A model generated the notes under the pieces. That model did no database searches, was not told where the DNA came from, and worked only from the letters and a program-made list of their open reading frames with translations. A program made the translations under genes and the position numbers. Below, in pieces: positions 1-7,347 of a stretch of DNA of 13,212 bases (the stretch's first letter is position 1; each line of letters begins with the position of its first letter). Origin of the DNA: Acidobacteriota bacterium (GTDB lineage: Bacteria; Acidobacteriota; Terriglobia; Terriglobales; Acidobacteriaceae). The DNA lies in contig JAKABE010000048.1 in assembly GCA_021801945.1 (NCBI GenBank), positions 1 to 13,212 of the forward strand. Reading direction: 5' to 3'.

Positions 1-1406
1 CGCGTCTCCAGGTACTCGCGGGTGTAGTTGTGGCGGTCGTCGGGCAGATAGACCGTCACGCCCAGCGCCATGCCGCGCGGGATGATGGTGACCTTGTGGA
101 TGGGGTCGGAGTGGTCGCGCATGTAGGACACCAACGCGTGGCCGGCCTCGTGATAGGCGGTGACCTTCTTCTCCTCGTCGGTCAGCAGCATGGACTTGCG
201 CTCGGCGCCCATGAGCACTTTGTCCTTGGCCAGTTCGCAATCGTACATGGTGACTTGCTTGCGGTTGGCGCGGGCGGCGTTGAGGGCGGCCTCATTGACC
301 ATGTTGGCCAGATCAGCGCCGCTAAAGCCCGGCGTTCCGCGCGCCAGCACGTTCAGGTTCACGTCGTCAGAGATGGGAACCTTCTTCACGTGAACGCGGA
401 GAATCTCCTCACGACCGCGAACGTCCGGCAGGCCCACGACCACGCGACGGTCAAAGCGGCCGGGGCGAAGCAGAGCGGGATCAAGCACGTCGGGGCGATT
501 GGTGGCGGCGACCAGAATGACGCCGTCATTGGACTCGAAGCCATCCATCTCCACGAGCAACTGGTTCAAGGTCTGCTCGCGCTCATCGTGACCGCCACCC
601 AAGCCAGCGCCGCGATGGCGGCCGACGGCGTCGATTTCGTCGATGAAGATAATGCAGGGCGCGTTCTTTTTGCCCTGCTCGAAGAGGTCGCGGACACGGC
701 TGGCGCCCACACCGACAAACATCTCCACGAAGTCGGAGCCGGAGATGGAGAAGAACGGAACATTGGCTTCACCAGCCACGGCACGCGCCAACAAGGTCTT
801 GCCGGTTCCCGGAGGGCCAACCAGCAACACGCCCTTTGGGATGCGCCCGCCCAGCTTTTGGAATTTCTGCGGCTCGCGCAGGTATTCGATGATCTCTTTG
901 AGCTCTTCTTTGGCCTCGTCCACCCCGGCCACGTCTTTAAACGTGACCTTTTTCTGCTGCATGGAGAGCAGGCGCGCACGACTCTTGCCGAACGAAAGCG
1001 CTTTGTTGCCCCCTGACTGCATCTGACGCAGCATGAAGAACCAGATGGCACCCAACAACACAAATGGGCCAACGTTGATCAGCAAGGGGATCAAAATGTT
1101 ACTGTTGGGCTGCTTGATGGAGAAGTTGACCTTGGCCGCCAACAAGGCCTTCTCAAGATCCTCATAGTTCGAGGGAATCGTGGTGTGGAACTCATCCTTC
1201 GGCGAGGCCTTGAGGTGGCCGCGGAGTTCGTCGCCCTGAATCACGGCATCCTGGACCTGCCCGTTCTGCACCTTGGCAAAGAGATCGGAATAAGGAATTT
1301 CCGTTTCCTTGCCCATGTTCGCGCTTCTCTGCACCACCCCCCAGAGAAGCATGAGGCAGATCAGAATAAAGACCCAGAACAGGATGGTTTTAACGCTTGA
1401 ACTCAC
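1..1406 (-). CDS. ftsH: ATP-dependent zinc metalloprotease FtsH (C-terminus cut off by window edge)
   Basis: FtsH is an inner-membrane AAA+ protease that extracts and degrades misfolded membrane proteins and some short-lived regulators. About 468 codons are present; the family is usually 600-650 residues, so the last quarter, including the third zinc ligand, lies outside the window. Visible parts in order: a first membrane helix (about residues 6-25), a short periplasmic domain, a second helix (about 107-127), Walker A GPPGTGKT at 197-204, pore loop FVG at 230-232, Walker B IIFIDE at 252-257, a second region of homology ending GRFDRR, and the zinc-binding HEAGH at 419-423 (bases 138-152). The start is GTG at 1406: it directly precedes the first membrane helix and has AGGAG five bases upstream (1412-1416). 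tilS lies upstream on the same strand, an association also seen in other bacteria. The identification is secure. Confidence 0.97.
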   Translation of the reverse strand, partial: MSSSVKTILFWVFILICLMLLWGVVQRSANMGKETEIPYSDLFAKVQNGQVQDAVIQGDELRGHLKASPKDEFHTTIPSNYEDLEKALLAAKVNFSIKQPNSNILIPLLINVGPFVLLGAIWFFMLRQMQSGGNKALSFGKSRARLLSMQQKKVTFKDVAGVDEAKEELKEIIEYLREPQKFQKLGGRIPKGVLLVGPPGTGKTLLARAVAGEANVPFFSISGSDFVEMFVGVGASRVRDLFEQGKKNAPCIIFIDEIDAVGRHRGAGLGGGHDEREQTLNQLLVEMDGFESNDGVILVAATNRPDVLDPALLRPGRFDRRVVVGLPDVRGREEILRVHVKKVPISDDVNLNVLARGTPGFSGADLANMVNEAALNAARANRKQVTMYDCELAKDKVLMGAERKSMLLTDEEKKVTAYHEAGHALVSYMRDHSDPIHKVTIIPRGMALGVTVYLPDDRHNYTREYLET

Positions 1407-1411
1407 CAGAA

Positions 1412-1416
1412 CTCCT
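1412..1416 (-). promoter_or_regulatory. Ribosome binding site of ftsH
   Basis: The minus strand reads AGGAG, five bases before the GTG codon at 1406. It supports GTG as the true start; the nearest in-frame ATG would remove most of the first membrane helix. Confidence 0.7.
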
Positions 1417-1572
1417 CTTTGCGGCAGGGAAATAACCTGATGTGGACGCCCCTCACCGCGCAATACCGCTCACTTCTTTAGACGCCGCCAATTCACCTAC
1501 AGTTCCAGAAAGTACTCGGCATCTTGGCGGCCATCCCCGCCCCCCTTGCCGCGTGGGCGAGCGGTAGCTTCG

Positions 1573-1601
1573 ATTGTACTCGAATGCCGCTCAAGTTGCA
1601 G
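1573..1601 (-). promoter_or_regulatory. Possible sigma70-type promoter for ftsH
   Basis: On the minus strand TACAAT (1578-1573) is preceded, with a 17-base spacer, by CTGCAA (1601-1596), which matches the -35 consensus at only three of six positions. It lies in the 226-bp tilS-ftsH gap, about 30 bases after the tilS stop and about 167 bases before the ftsH start. I see no gene and no clear terminator in this gap. The promoter would let ftsH be expressed independently of tilS; this is inference from the sequence match. Confidence 0.3.
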
Positions 1602-1632
1602 CAAAATCAAGGCTGAACGCGCGCCCGGACTT

Positions 1633-3084
1633 TTACCCAACCCGGAATGGCCCATCCCGGATTGGGGCGGCTTGTTCACCCTCCAATGGAGATGCGGCCA
1701 CGGCAACGCCCGCCTCGGGCTGCAGCTCCACCCCCTTCATCCATACCAAGCGGCCGCCCATTTCAAGGACCGGCCAAAGTGCCCGGCTGCTTCCCGTAAC
1801 TCTCAGCTGTTCCAGCACTTCTTTGACTTTGCGCTCGCTGCCGGAGTGGCGCAGCCTGACGCGGTCGCCGGGGTTCCAGTTGCGCAGCGTAGCGGTGCGT
1901 GCAGCCGCGGGCGAGCCGCCTTGGGGCGCAAGGGGCAGCCCGGGAGCATCGATACGCAAGCGAAGGCCGAAGGCGGGAGCCAGAATTTCCCCGGGGATTT
2001 CTACGGTGTAGGTGGGGGCCGGGAGGGGGGAAGGACCGGAGGTTCCGGCTTCGGACGCCTGAGCCTCAACCGTAAGGTGCAACTCGCGGTGGGTGCGTTC
2101 GGCGCAAAGCCCCCCGGCAAGGTCGCGCCTTTGGCCGGCGCGGCCGGCGAGAGCCAGCGCACGCAGCACCTCGGTGGATGGGAAGTCGAGAGCTGGACCT
2201 AGTTTCTCCGCGGCGTAACGTAGAAGCCTGCGCTGCAAGGCGGCGGGCAGCGCGGCCAGGCGCATCACGTCGATGGCCAAGGAGGGTGCCGGACCGCCTG
2301 TGGCCCGGCCGCCCCCGCGCGCCGGCCATCCCGGCAAAAGAAGCTGAGGCGCCAGGCGGGCCAGTTCCGTCTGCCACCAGGATTCCTCATCGCGAGCCAG
2401 CTCGGCCATTTGCACCAGGTGCTCGCGCAAGCGCGGGTTCCAGCCTTCGAGCAGAGGCAGCAGCTCGTGGCGGATGCGGTTACGTGAGAAAGAAAAATGG
2501 AGGTTGGAGGAGTCCTCGCGCCAGGGTTGTTCAAGAGAGCGCAGTTCAGCTTCCACTTCAGCGCGCGTGGCGGCCAGTAGCGGGCGCAAAATACGGCCCT
2601 CCGGGAACTCAAGGACCGGATGAATGCCCGCCAGCCCTTCCGTCCAGGCGCCGCGCAGGAATTTGGCAAGCACGGTCTCGGCCTGGTCATCCAGGGTGTG
2701 CGCCGTGGCTACTGCGTCGATTTCGCCCGCGGCCATCAATTGCCGGAACCACGCGTAGCGCAGTCGCCGCGCCGCCTCCTCGATGGTCTCTGCAGGCTTG
2801 CCCGATCTCTCGTTTGCACGCGCCTCGCTGGCCGTATCAACGTGCGCTTCATGAAAGGGCAGATCCAGCTTGGCTGCCAGCTCGCGGCAGAAATTGAGAT
2901 CGACATCGGCTTCTTGACCGCGCAGGCCGTGATGCAGGTGGGCGGCGTGGAGGACGATTCCGAGCTCTCTTCTCCGTGCGGCCAGGACGCGCAGCAGAGC
3001 CACGGAATCCGCGCCCCCCGAAAGGCCGATAGCCAGCCGCAGGCCGGGCTTTAGCATTGCGGTGTCGAGCCCGAGCGGAGGCAC
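1633..3084 (-). CDS. tilS: tRNA(Ile)-lysidine synthetase TilS
   Basis: TilS uses ATP and lysine to convert the wobble cytidine of the CAU-anticodon tRNA-Ile to lysidine, so that it reads AUA as isoleucine; it is cytoplasmic and normally essential. The N-terminal ATP-pyrophosphatase domain shows the PP-loop SGGADS at residues 22-27, followed by HHGLRG.EAD and a TAHTLDDQAET stretch. The middle has the typical NRIRHELLP helix, and the C-terminal TilS substrate-binding domain shows NWNPGDRVR and a KVKEVL region. Length from the chosen start is 483 residues, normal for the family. The frame stays open far upstream (to 3390), but the sequence before about 3084 does not resemble TilS and overlaps the ispD start. 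GTG 3084 keeps the LD...L.PG segment that I recall preceding the PP-loop in relatives; ATG 3057 is the alternative. Neither has a good ribosome binding site. Confidence 0.93.
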   Translation of the reverse strand: MPPLGLDTAMLKPGLRLAIGLSGGADSVALLRVLAARRRELGIVLHAAHLHHGLRGQEADVDLNFCRELAAKLDLPFHEAHVDTASEARANERSGKPAETIEEAARRLRYAWFRQLMAAGEIDAVATAHTLDDQAETVLAKFLRGAWTEGLAGIHPVLEFPEGRILRPLLAATRAEVEAELRSLEQPWREDSSNLHFSFSRNRIRHELLPLLEGWNPRLREHLVQMAELARDEESWWQTELARLAPQLLLPGWPARGGGRATGGPAPSLAIDVMRLAALPAALQRRLLRYAAEKLGPALDFPSTEVLRALALAGRAGQRRDLAGGLCAERTHRELHLTVEAQASEAGTSGPSPLPAPTYTVEIPGEILAPAFGLRLRIDAPGLPLAPQGGSPAAARTATLRNWNPGDRVRLRHSGSERKVKEVLEQLRVTGSSRALWPVLEMGGRLVWMKGVELQPEAGVAVAASPLEGEQAAPIRDGPFRVG

Positions 3085-3253
3085 AAGCGTCGCCGCCGGG
3101 CCAGGTGTGCGTTTTGGAGATGGCGTTCGGGGCACGCAAGAATGATAAGCTCGCGGCGCATGGGCAGAGTAGCTGGATGAAATGCAGCGGTCTGCTGCCC
3201 ACAGCGCAAGCGCGCCGCGGTCTTCCCAATAAACCCGATGAGTTCCCGCTCGA

Positions 3254-3275
3254 AGCTGGAGGATTATAGCTGGAG
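3254..3275. repeat. Short direct repeat AGCTGGAG around a TATAAT box
   Basis: AGCTGGAG occurs at 3254-3261 and again at 3268-3275, a 14-base period, flanking the minus-strand TATAAT. CTCCAG in inverted sense recurs at 3316-3321, beside the ispD -10 box. It could be an operator for the divergent tilS/ispD pair, or chance; nothing more can be said from one sequence. Confidence 0.2.
3263..3268 (-). promoter_or_regulatory. Possible -10 box of a tilS promoter
   Basis: The minus strand carries a perfect TATAAT in the divergent tilS/ispD gap. The hexamer 17 bases upstream (AGCACT) is a poor -35. If used, the transcript would have a leader of about 170 bases before the GTG start of tilS. This is the best AT-rich promoter-like element on this strand in the gap. 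Confidence 0.3.
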
Positions 3276-3311
3276 CGAGGGAGGGAGTGCTTTGGGATGC
3301 CCTGGGCGTTG

Positions 3312-3317
3312 TATACT
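3312..3317 (+). promoter_or_regulatory. Possible -10 box of ispD, implying a near-leaderless mRNA
   Basis: TATACT ends nine bases before the ispD ATG at 3327. A transcript starting the usual 6-8 bases after this box would have almost no 5' leader. No Shine-Dalgarno-like sequence precedes the ATG, which fits. The -35 region (GCTTTG at 17-base spacing) is weak, so this remains an inference. Confidence 0.4.
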
Positions 3318-3326
3318 CCAGCCCGT

Positions 3327-4028
3327 ATGCAGGTTTTCGCGATTCTGCCCGCCGCAGGGCTGGGCACCCGGATGGCCGGACCACAACCAAAGCAGTTTTT
3401 GGCCCTGGACGGAGTCCCGATTCTCATTCATTCACTGCGCGCCTTTGCCGCGGTGAAGCGGGTGACCGCAATCTACGTCGCCGTGCGCAAACCGGAGATG
3501 GAGCGCGTGGAGGCGCAAATTGATGAGTACGGCTTTTCAGGACGCGCACACGTGGTGGAGGGCGGAGAAAAGCGGCAGGAATCGGTGGCCAACGCGCTGG
3601 CCAGCCTGCCGGCTGAGGCGGACGACATCGTGCTCGTGCATGACGCGGTGCGGCCGCTGATCGACGCTGCTACCATCGAGCGCACCATCGACGCGGTCGT
3701 TGCTCATGGAGCGGCCATTGTGGGCCTCCCGGCGGTGGATACCATCAAGCAGGTGGAGCGGACGGCGCACGGAGCGGTGATCACGGCCACGATCCCCCGC
3801 GAGTTCGTGGTGCAGGCGCAGACGCCACAGGGATTTCGGTACGGGCTGCTCAAGAACGCCTTTGCCGAGGCTATCGCAGACGGCTTTGTGGGCACCGACG
3901 AAGCCTCGGTAGTGGAGCGCGCGGGGTATTCCGTAGCCGTCGTGCCCGGTTCTCAGGTTAATCTGAAGATTACTCAGGCCAGCGATTTGGCGTTGGCCGA
4001 GTTCTACCTGCAGCAGCGCGGGCACTGA
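3327..4028 (+). CDS. ispD: 2-C-methyl-D-erythritol 4-phosphate cytidylyltransferase IspD
   Basis: IspD transfers CMP from CTP to 2-C-methyl-D-erythritol 4-phosphate, the third step of the MEP route to isoprenoids, in the cytoplasm. The protein is 233 residues, the usual size. The CTP-binding signature PAAGLGTRM is at 8-16 with the PKQF lysine at 22; HDAVRP at 105-110, QTPQGF at 165-170, TDEASVVE at 190-197 and VNLKIT (Lys214) at 211-216 complete the family pattern. ATG 3327 is preferred because IspD proteins begin only a few residues before the AAG.G.RM loop; an in-frame ATG at 3297 would add ten residues with no family support. It is divergent from tilS and followed 70 bp downstream by ispF. 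No frameshift or missing residue was noticed. Confidence 0.96.
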   Translation: MQVFAILPAAGLGTRMAGPQPKQFLALDGVPILIHSLRAFAAVKRVTAIYVAVRKPEMERVEAQIDEYGFSGRAHVVEGGEKRQESVANALASLPAEADDIVLVHDAVRPLIDAATIERTIDAVVAHGAAIVGLPAVDTIKQVERTAHGAVITATIPREFVVQAQTPQGFRYGLLKNAFAEAIADGFVGTDEASVVERAGYSVAVVPGSQVNLKITQASDLALAEFYLQQRGH

Positions 4029-4098
4029 TTCTGGCCCGGCGGCGGCTGGGGTATGGCCATCAGCTTTTCTTGTGACGGCACGGAGAGCCACTCGAATC

Positions 4099-4713
4099 AT
4101 GGATATACGGATCGGATTCGGCTACGACTCGCACGCCTTCGAGCCGGGGGTTCCGCTGCATTTGGGCGGCCTGAAGATGGACCATCCCGAGGGATTGGCC
4201 GGGCACTCTGACGGCGATGTGCTGCTCCATGCCGTCACCGACGCGCTGCTGGGCGCGGTGGCCGCCGGCGACATCGGCAGTTTTTTCCCTCCCGGCGATC
4301 CACGCTGGAAGGGCGCCGACTCGGCCATCTTCCTGAATCTGGCCATGGAGGAGCTGCAAAACGCCGGCTACCGCATCGCCAATGTTGACGTCACACTGAT
4401 CCTCAAAGCACCCAAGATCTCCCCTATTGCCCCCGAGATGCGGGCGCGCGTGGCAGACCTTCTCAACGTCGAGATTGGCCAGATAAGCATCAAGGCTAAA
4501 ACGCCCGAGGGGCTGGGTCTGGACCACGTAGCTCAGTGCCACGCCGTGGCGCTGGTGGAGCGGGTGCCCGAGCCCGACGAACTGATGAGCATGAGCGCAG
4601 TGATCGAGAGCCAGCGCCAACTGGAAGACGTGGTGGAGGATCTGCTCAGCTCAGTGCACGGAGTGCCCAAGAAGCGAGGCGTCCCAGTCTACGACACTGA
4701 GGACATCACATAG
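4099..4713 (+). CDS. ispF: 2-C-methyl-D-erythritol 2,4-cyclodiphosphate synthase IspF, with C-terminal extension
   Basis: IspF cyclises CDP-ME 2-phosphate to ME-cPP with release of CMP, the step two after IspD in the MEP pathway; family members are homotrimers with a metal at the active site. Metal ligands are visible as D10 and H12 (GYDSH) and H44 (in HSDGDVLLHA); GDIG and KGADS follow as expected. Two things are unusual. The segment that normally reads like KATTTEKLGFTGRGEG is here KAKTPEGLGLDHVAQ (133-146), and the protein has 204 residues against the usual 157-165, ending in a charged extension of about 45 residues that I do not recognise. ATG 4099 has GGAGAG about 12 bases upstream; GTG 4072 would add nine residues without family support. 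The stop is TAG. It probably shares a transcript with ispD. Confidence 0.94.
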   Translation: MDIRIGFGYDSHAFEPGVPLHLGGLKMDHPEGLAGHSDGDVLLHAVTDALLGAVAAGDIGSFFPPGDPRWKGADSAIFLNLAMEELQNAGYRIANVDVTLILKAPKISPIAPEMRARVADLLNVEIGQISIKAKTPEGLGLDHVAQCHAVALVERVPEPDELMSMSAVIESQRQLEDVVEDLLSSVHGVPKKRGVPVYDTEDIT

Positions 4714-4933
4714 GCGAAGGCCGGCTCCAAAGCCCTTTCCCGAGTGCGTGCCAGCTGCCCGCCGGATTGCCAGGTCGGGACCGAGGAAACTGCTGGATGA
4801 GAGCGGCACTTCGATTGAAGGAGCGTGGAACGCTATCCCGGCGTGGCGCTTCTCCCAAGAAAACGTCCCAGTCGACGTTCCTCAATGCTCTATAGGAATC
4901 GGAGAACTGCCGTAAAGTCAGGCTCAGGGCCGG

Positions 4934-5554
4934 TTACTCTTCTGCTTGCTGGCTGCCGCGCTTTTTTCTCATCCACCATACGAGAATGCCGAGCTGGACC
5001 AGGGAGATGGCGATGATGATTGCGGCCACGGAATGGCGGGCGACAAGATCGACCGCGCTGGGGCCGAGTTCAATGACCAGAATTGCAAGCGTGAACCAGC
5101 GCACCATGCGCCCGCAAAAAACCGCGAGCAGGAATCGCGGCACGGGCATTTCAAAGACGCCTGCGGCGAAGACAAAGATCTTCCAAGGCATGGGCGGAGG
5201 CAACAAGGAGGGGATGAGAACAGCCAGGAACTCCTGGCGCTCGAAGCGATTGCGGATTTTCTCGATGCGCTCTCGGTTGAAGCGCTGCAGGAGGAAGAGC
5301 TCCCCGCCGGCGCGGCCGATCCAATAAGGGACGAGGCCGCCCAACGCCGAACCCGCTGCGGCCAGAACCACAAATATCCAAAAGTGGCTTCTATCGTTCC
5401 AAAACCAGAGAGCGAGGAAGGCGTCGATGGGAACGGGGATTGAAGAAGAGTCGAAGATGGCGACGACGAATGCGCCCCAAATCCCCATCTTGGCAAGAGC
5501 AGGTAGCAGAACAAACTTCCATTTGGCTGCCAAGTGCGCAAAAAACGACTTCAA
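4934..5554 (-). CDS. DedA/VTT-family (SNARE-associated) inner-membrane protein
   Basis: The product is a 206-residue membrane protein of the DedA superfamily. Members of this family have been linked to flipping of lipid carriers or phospholipids and to proton-motive-force homeostasis, but the substrate here cannot be told. Hydrophobic segments lie at about residues 22-50, 57-80, 108-135, 138-160 and 175-196. Family-like features are the early acidic/proline segment DSSSIPVPID, the small-residue run GSALGGLVPYWIGR, a proline-rich LLPPPMP re-entrant region and a GRMVRWF arginine motif. The start is TTG at 5554 with GGAAGGGG in front of it; no better start is visible. It is convergent with ispF and divergent from the TonB-like gene, and so forms its own transcription unit. 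The 220-bp gap to ispF (4714-4933) holds nothing I can name, including no convincing terminator. Confidence 0.85.
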   Translation of the reverse strand: MKSFFAHLAAKWKFVLLPALAKMGIWGAFVVAIFDSSSIPVPIDAFLALWFWNDRSHFWIFVVLAAAGSALGGLVPYWIGRAGGELFLLQRFNRERIEKIRNRFERQEFLAVLIPSLLPPPMPWKIFVFAAGVFEMPVPRFLLAVFCGRMVRWFTLAILVIELGPSAVDLVARHSVAAIIIAISLVQLGILVWWMRKKRGSQQAEE

Positions 5555-5714
5555 ACCCCTACCCCTTCCGGCTGGAAAACCGTCCTTAGGTCAGATACCA
5601 TTGTACGGGCCGGAGAATGCGTTCGAGGGTCACCAGAGATGAGACAATTGGAGAGTAAGGTTCGGAGCCGCAGCCGAGTCTAAATCTGTGTTCCGAGATG
5701 CTCCTAGGCAGCAG

Positions 5715-6812
5715 ATGCCCACCAGTCAAGCACCAGCCAATGTGAACGAGTCCACGGGACCGGTCGAGGTGAGCCAGGACGCAGACCGCCGCGAAGAGGA
5801 GACCACCGCTTCGGGCGAGACGCCAGCCGCTGAGCCGCGCGGGGGTGGTTCGCGCGTGATGAGCAGTTCGCGGTGGGCGGACTACGACTCATACGAACTG
5901 CTCCAGATGATCAGCGATCTCGAGGACGAGCGCCGCTGGTCGCGTCTGCGGGAGAGCATCTGGCTAGCTCTGCTTCTTCACATCGCGCTGATCTCGGCCA
6001 TCACCTGGATACCCAGGTATGTACTCAAAGTTCCAAAGGTGATCAGCCCCTTCGACGTCCTCAAGCAGCGGCAGGATCTCACTTATCTCAATCTGCCCCC
6101 CGACTTGCTGCGCCAGCAACACAGAGCGCCACCCAAGCCTTTGATCAAGCCGCCTGACAGCAAAGCACTGGAGGAGTTAAACCGGGAAGCGCCGCCGGTG
6201 GCCGTGCCGCCTCCGCCGCCGAAGCCCGAGCCAAAGCAGGTCAAGCCCGCGCCAACTCCGCCTATTCCACCCAGCACCCGGTCACAATCGCCGATTGAGG
6301 CGCCACGGCCAGCAGCCGTCCCGGCACGGCCGAACTTTGCCTTGAATTCTGAGAACCCGGCTGAACAGTTGCGTCGAGACATGGAAAACGCCATGCGGCA
6401 CCGCGGCCAGGGATCCTACAACAGCCCCAGATTCAACGGACTGCCGATGCACCCTGGCGCCGGTACTGGCGGCGTCAACATCCTGTCGGACACCGAGGGA
6501 GTCGACTTTAGTTCCTGGCTGGCGCGCTGGCACTACGAGACCGAGCGCACATGGGATCCCCTGATTCCGGACGAGGTGAATCCGCCCATCGACAAGTCGG
6601 GGATCGTAGTTATCCGTTTCAAAGTACTCCCCGACGGGCGATTAATGCCTGGCAGTGTGGAACTGGTGGGGCGCTCGGGCGATGTGGCGCTGGACCGGGC
6701 AGCATGGGGCGCATTGGTAGGTTCGAACTATCCGCCGCTACCGAGGGCGTTTCATGGGAAGTACCTCGAATTGCAGGCCTATTTCCTCTATAATATCCAG
6801 CCGTCGCAGTAG
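5715..6812 (+). CDS. TonB/TolA-family energy-transducing protein
   Basis: This 365-residue protein has the TonB/TolA plan: a cytoplasmic N-terminus of about 80 residues rich in charged residues, one membrane helix at about 82-100, a periplasmic proline-rich linker at about 138-206 (runs such as PPPPPKPEPK), and a C-terminal domain from about 262 with WLARWHYETERTW, VVIRFKVLPDGRL and LDRAAW, which resembles the TonB C-terminal (TonB_2/TolA-like) fold. Such proteins carry proton-motive-force energy from an ExbB/ExbD-type motor to the outer membrane. No exbB, exbD, tolQ or receptor gene is in the window, so its partner is unknown. ATG 5715 has AGG a few bases upstream; GTG 5688 is an in-frame alternative adding nine residues. 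The N-terminal segment is long for a TonB. The stop is TAG. The 160-bp gap to the divergent dedA-like gene shows no strong promoter. Confidence 0.85.
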   Translation: MPTSQAPANVNESTGPVEVSQDADRREEETTASGETPAAEPRGGGSRVMSSSRWADYDSYELLQMISDLEDERRWSRLRESIWLALLLHIALISAITWIPRYVLKVPKVISPFDVLKQRQDLTYLNLPPDLLRQQHRAPPKPLIKPPDSKALEELNREAPPVAVPPPPPKPEPKQVKPAPTPPIPPSTRSQSPIEAPRPAAVPARPNFALNSENPAEQLRRDMENAMRHRGQGSYNSPRFNGLPMHPGAGTGGVNILSDTEGVDFSSWLARWHYETERTWDPLIPDEVNPPIDKSGIVVIRFKVLPDGRLMPGSVELVGRSGDVALDRAAWGALVGSNYPPLPRAFHGKYLELQAYFLYNIQPSQ

Positions 6813-6920
6813 TGGTTGTTTAGGGCATCTCAGGATGCTGTGGAATCATTCTTCCCATTGCCGTGAGCCTGATCTCGCTTTTGAGCAAGCGGCTGATTCA
6901 AAAGCACTTGCGGATTTTAG

Positions 6921-6949
6921 TTGCACCCGGAAGAATTGCTGTATATGAT
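6921..6949 (+). promoter_or_regulatory. Probable sigma70-type promoter ahead of the TPR-CLC operon
   Basis: TTGCAC (6921-6926), a 17-base spacer, then TATGAT (6944-6949): four of six and five of six matches to consensus at ideal spacing, in a locally AT-rich patch. Transcription would start near 6956 and leave a leader of about 390 bases before the TPR gene, long enough to hold a regulatory RNA structure. Confidence 0.5.
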
Positions 6950-7209
6950 TGATTATGCAAGCCTTCTGACGATGTCAAGCAGGTTTTTCAAGGTTGCCGT
7001 TCCGCGCGAAGCGCGATAACGACGGTTGCTGCTGCTCAAGCCCTCCATAGATCGTTCATTTCCGCACACGCGGGGTGCTGCTCGGGATTTTTCCAGGGGC
7101 GGTGATGAGGCATTCGGGCATTTGTCGGTGTGGTCGCGTGGCAATCGTTAAGTTGCTGTGATATTTCAACTTCTCCCGGTGATTCTGCGAACACTCAATC
7201 CCGCATAGG

Positions 7210-7269
7210 CGGTGGGCGAAACCGAGGATCCCGGCAAGTGGCGCCGGGCGAGGCGATTTGATGAGCCTC
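7210..7269 (+). promoter_or_regulatory. Run of three hairpins in the putative leader of the TPR gene
   Basis: By eye: CGGT/ACCG (7210-7213 with 7221-7224), CCCGGC/GCCGGG (7230-7235 with 7243-7248, seven-base loop) and GAGGC/GCCTC (7250-7254 with 7265-7269). They lie back to back upstream of the chosen start at 7348. They may be a cis-acting RNA element or just GC-rich pairing; no known riboswitch consensus fitted. Confidence 0.25.
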
Positions 7270-7347
7270 CGGCGCTCAGATTTCGGTACTTATGCAACAC
7301 GGTATCATTGGGAAAGAAGGCGTGAGCGCAAGCCTGACGGAGAAAGC

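Larger units (their letters stand above)
6813..7347. other. Gene-free stretch of 535 bp between the TonB-like and TPR genes
   Basis: No open frame here resembles a protein. It contains a good promoter match (6921-6949), a small perfect hairpin at 7003-7015 (five base pairs, GAA loop), an inverted repeat AAGTTG/CAACTT at 7150-7155 and 7167-7172, and a run of hairpins at 7210-7269. A weak hairpin at 6825-6838 (GCATC/GATGC) follows the TonB-like stop but has no T-tract, so I do not call it a terminator. Confidence 0.5.

Noticed and set aside
30..1016. Long plus-strand open frame opposite ftsH
   Set aside because: It is antisense to a clear ftsH frame and its composition (His, Gln, Val rich) is typical of a shadow in high-GC DNA.
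1497..1706. Small minus-strand frame in the tilS-ftsH gap
   Set aside because: It overlaps the tilS end, has no ribosome binding site and no recognisable sequence.
3085..3390. N-terminal extension of the tilS frame
   Set aside because: The open frame continues upstream, but the added sequence has no TilS similarity, has a noncoding look and overlaps the ispD start and promoter.
6825..6838. Terminator after the TonB-like gene
   Set aside because: The five-base-pair hairpin is weak and not followed by a T-run.
7206..7270. Fluoride riboswitch ahead of the TPR-CLC operon
   Set aside because: A TGATGAGCCTCC end and a distal AGGC pairing look similar, but the conserved ATGG-containing loop and the stem position before TGATG do not match, and the CLC is not of the fluoride-exporter type.
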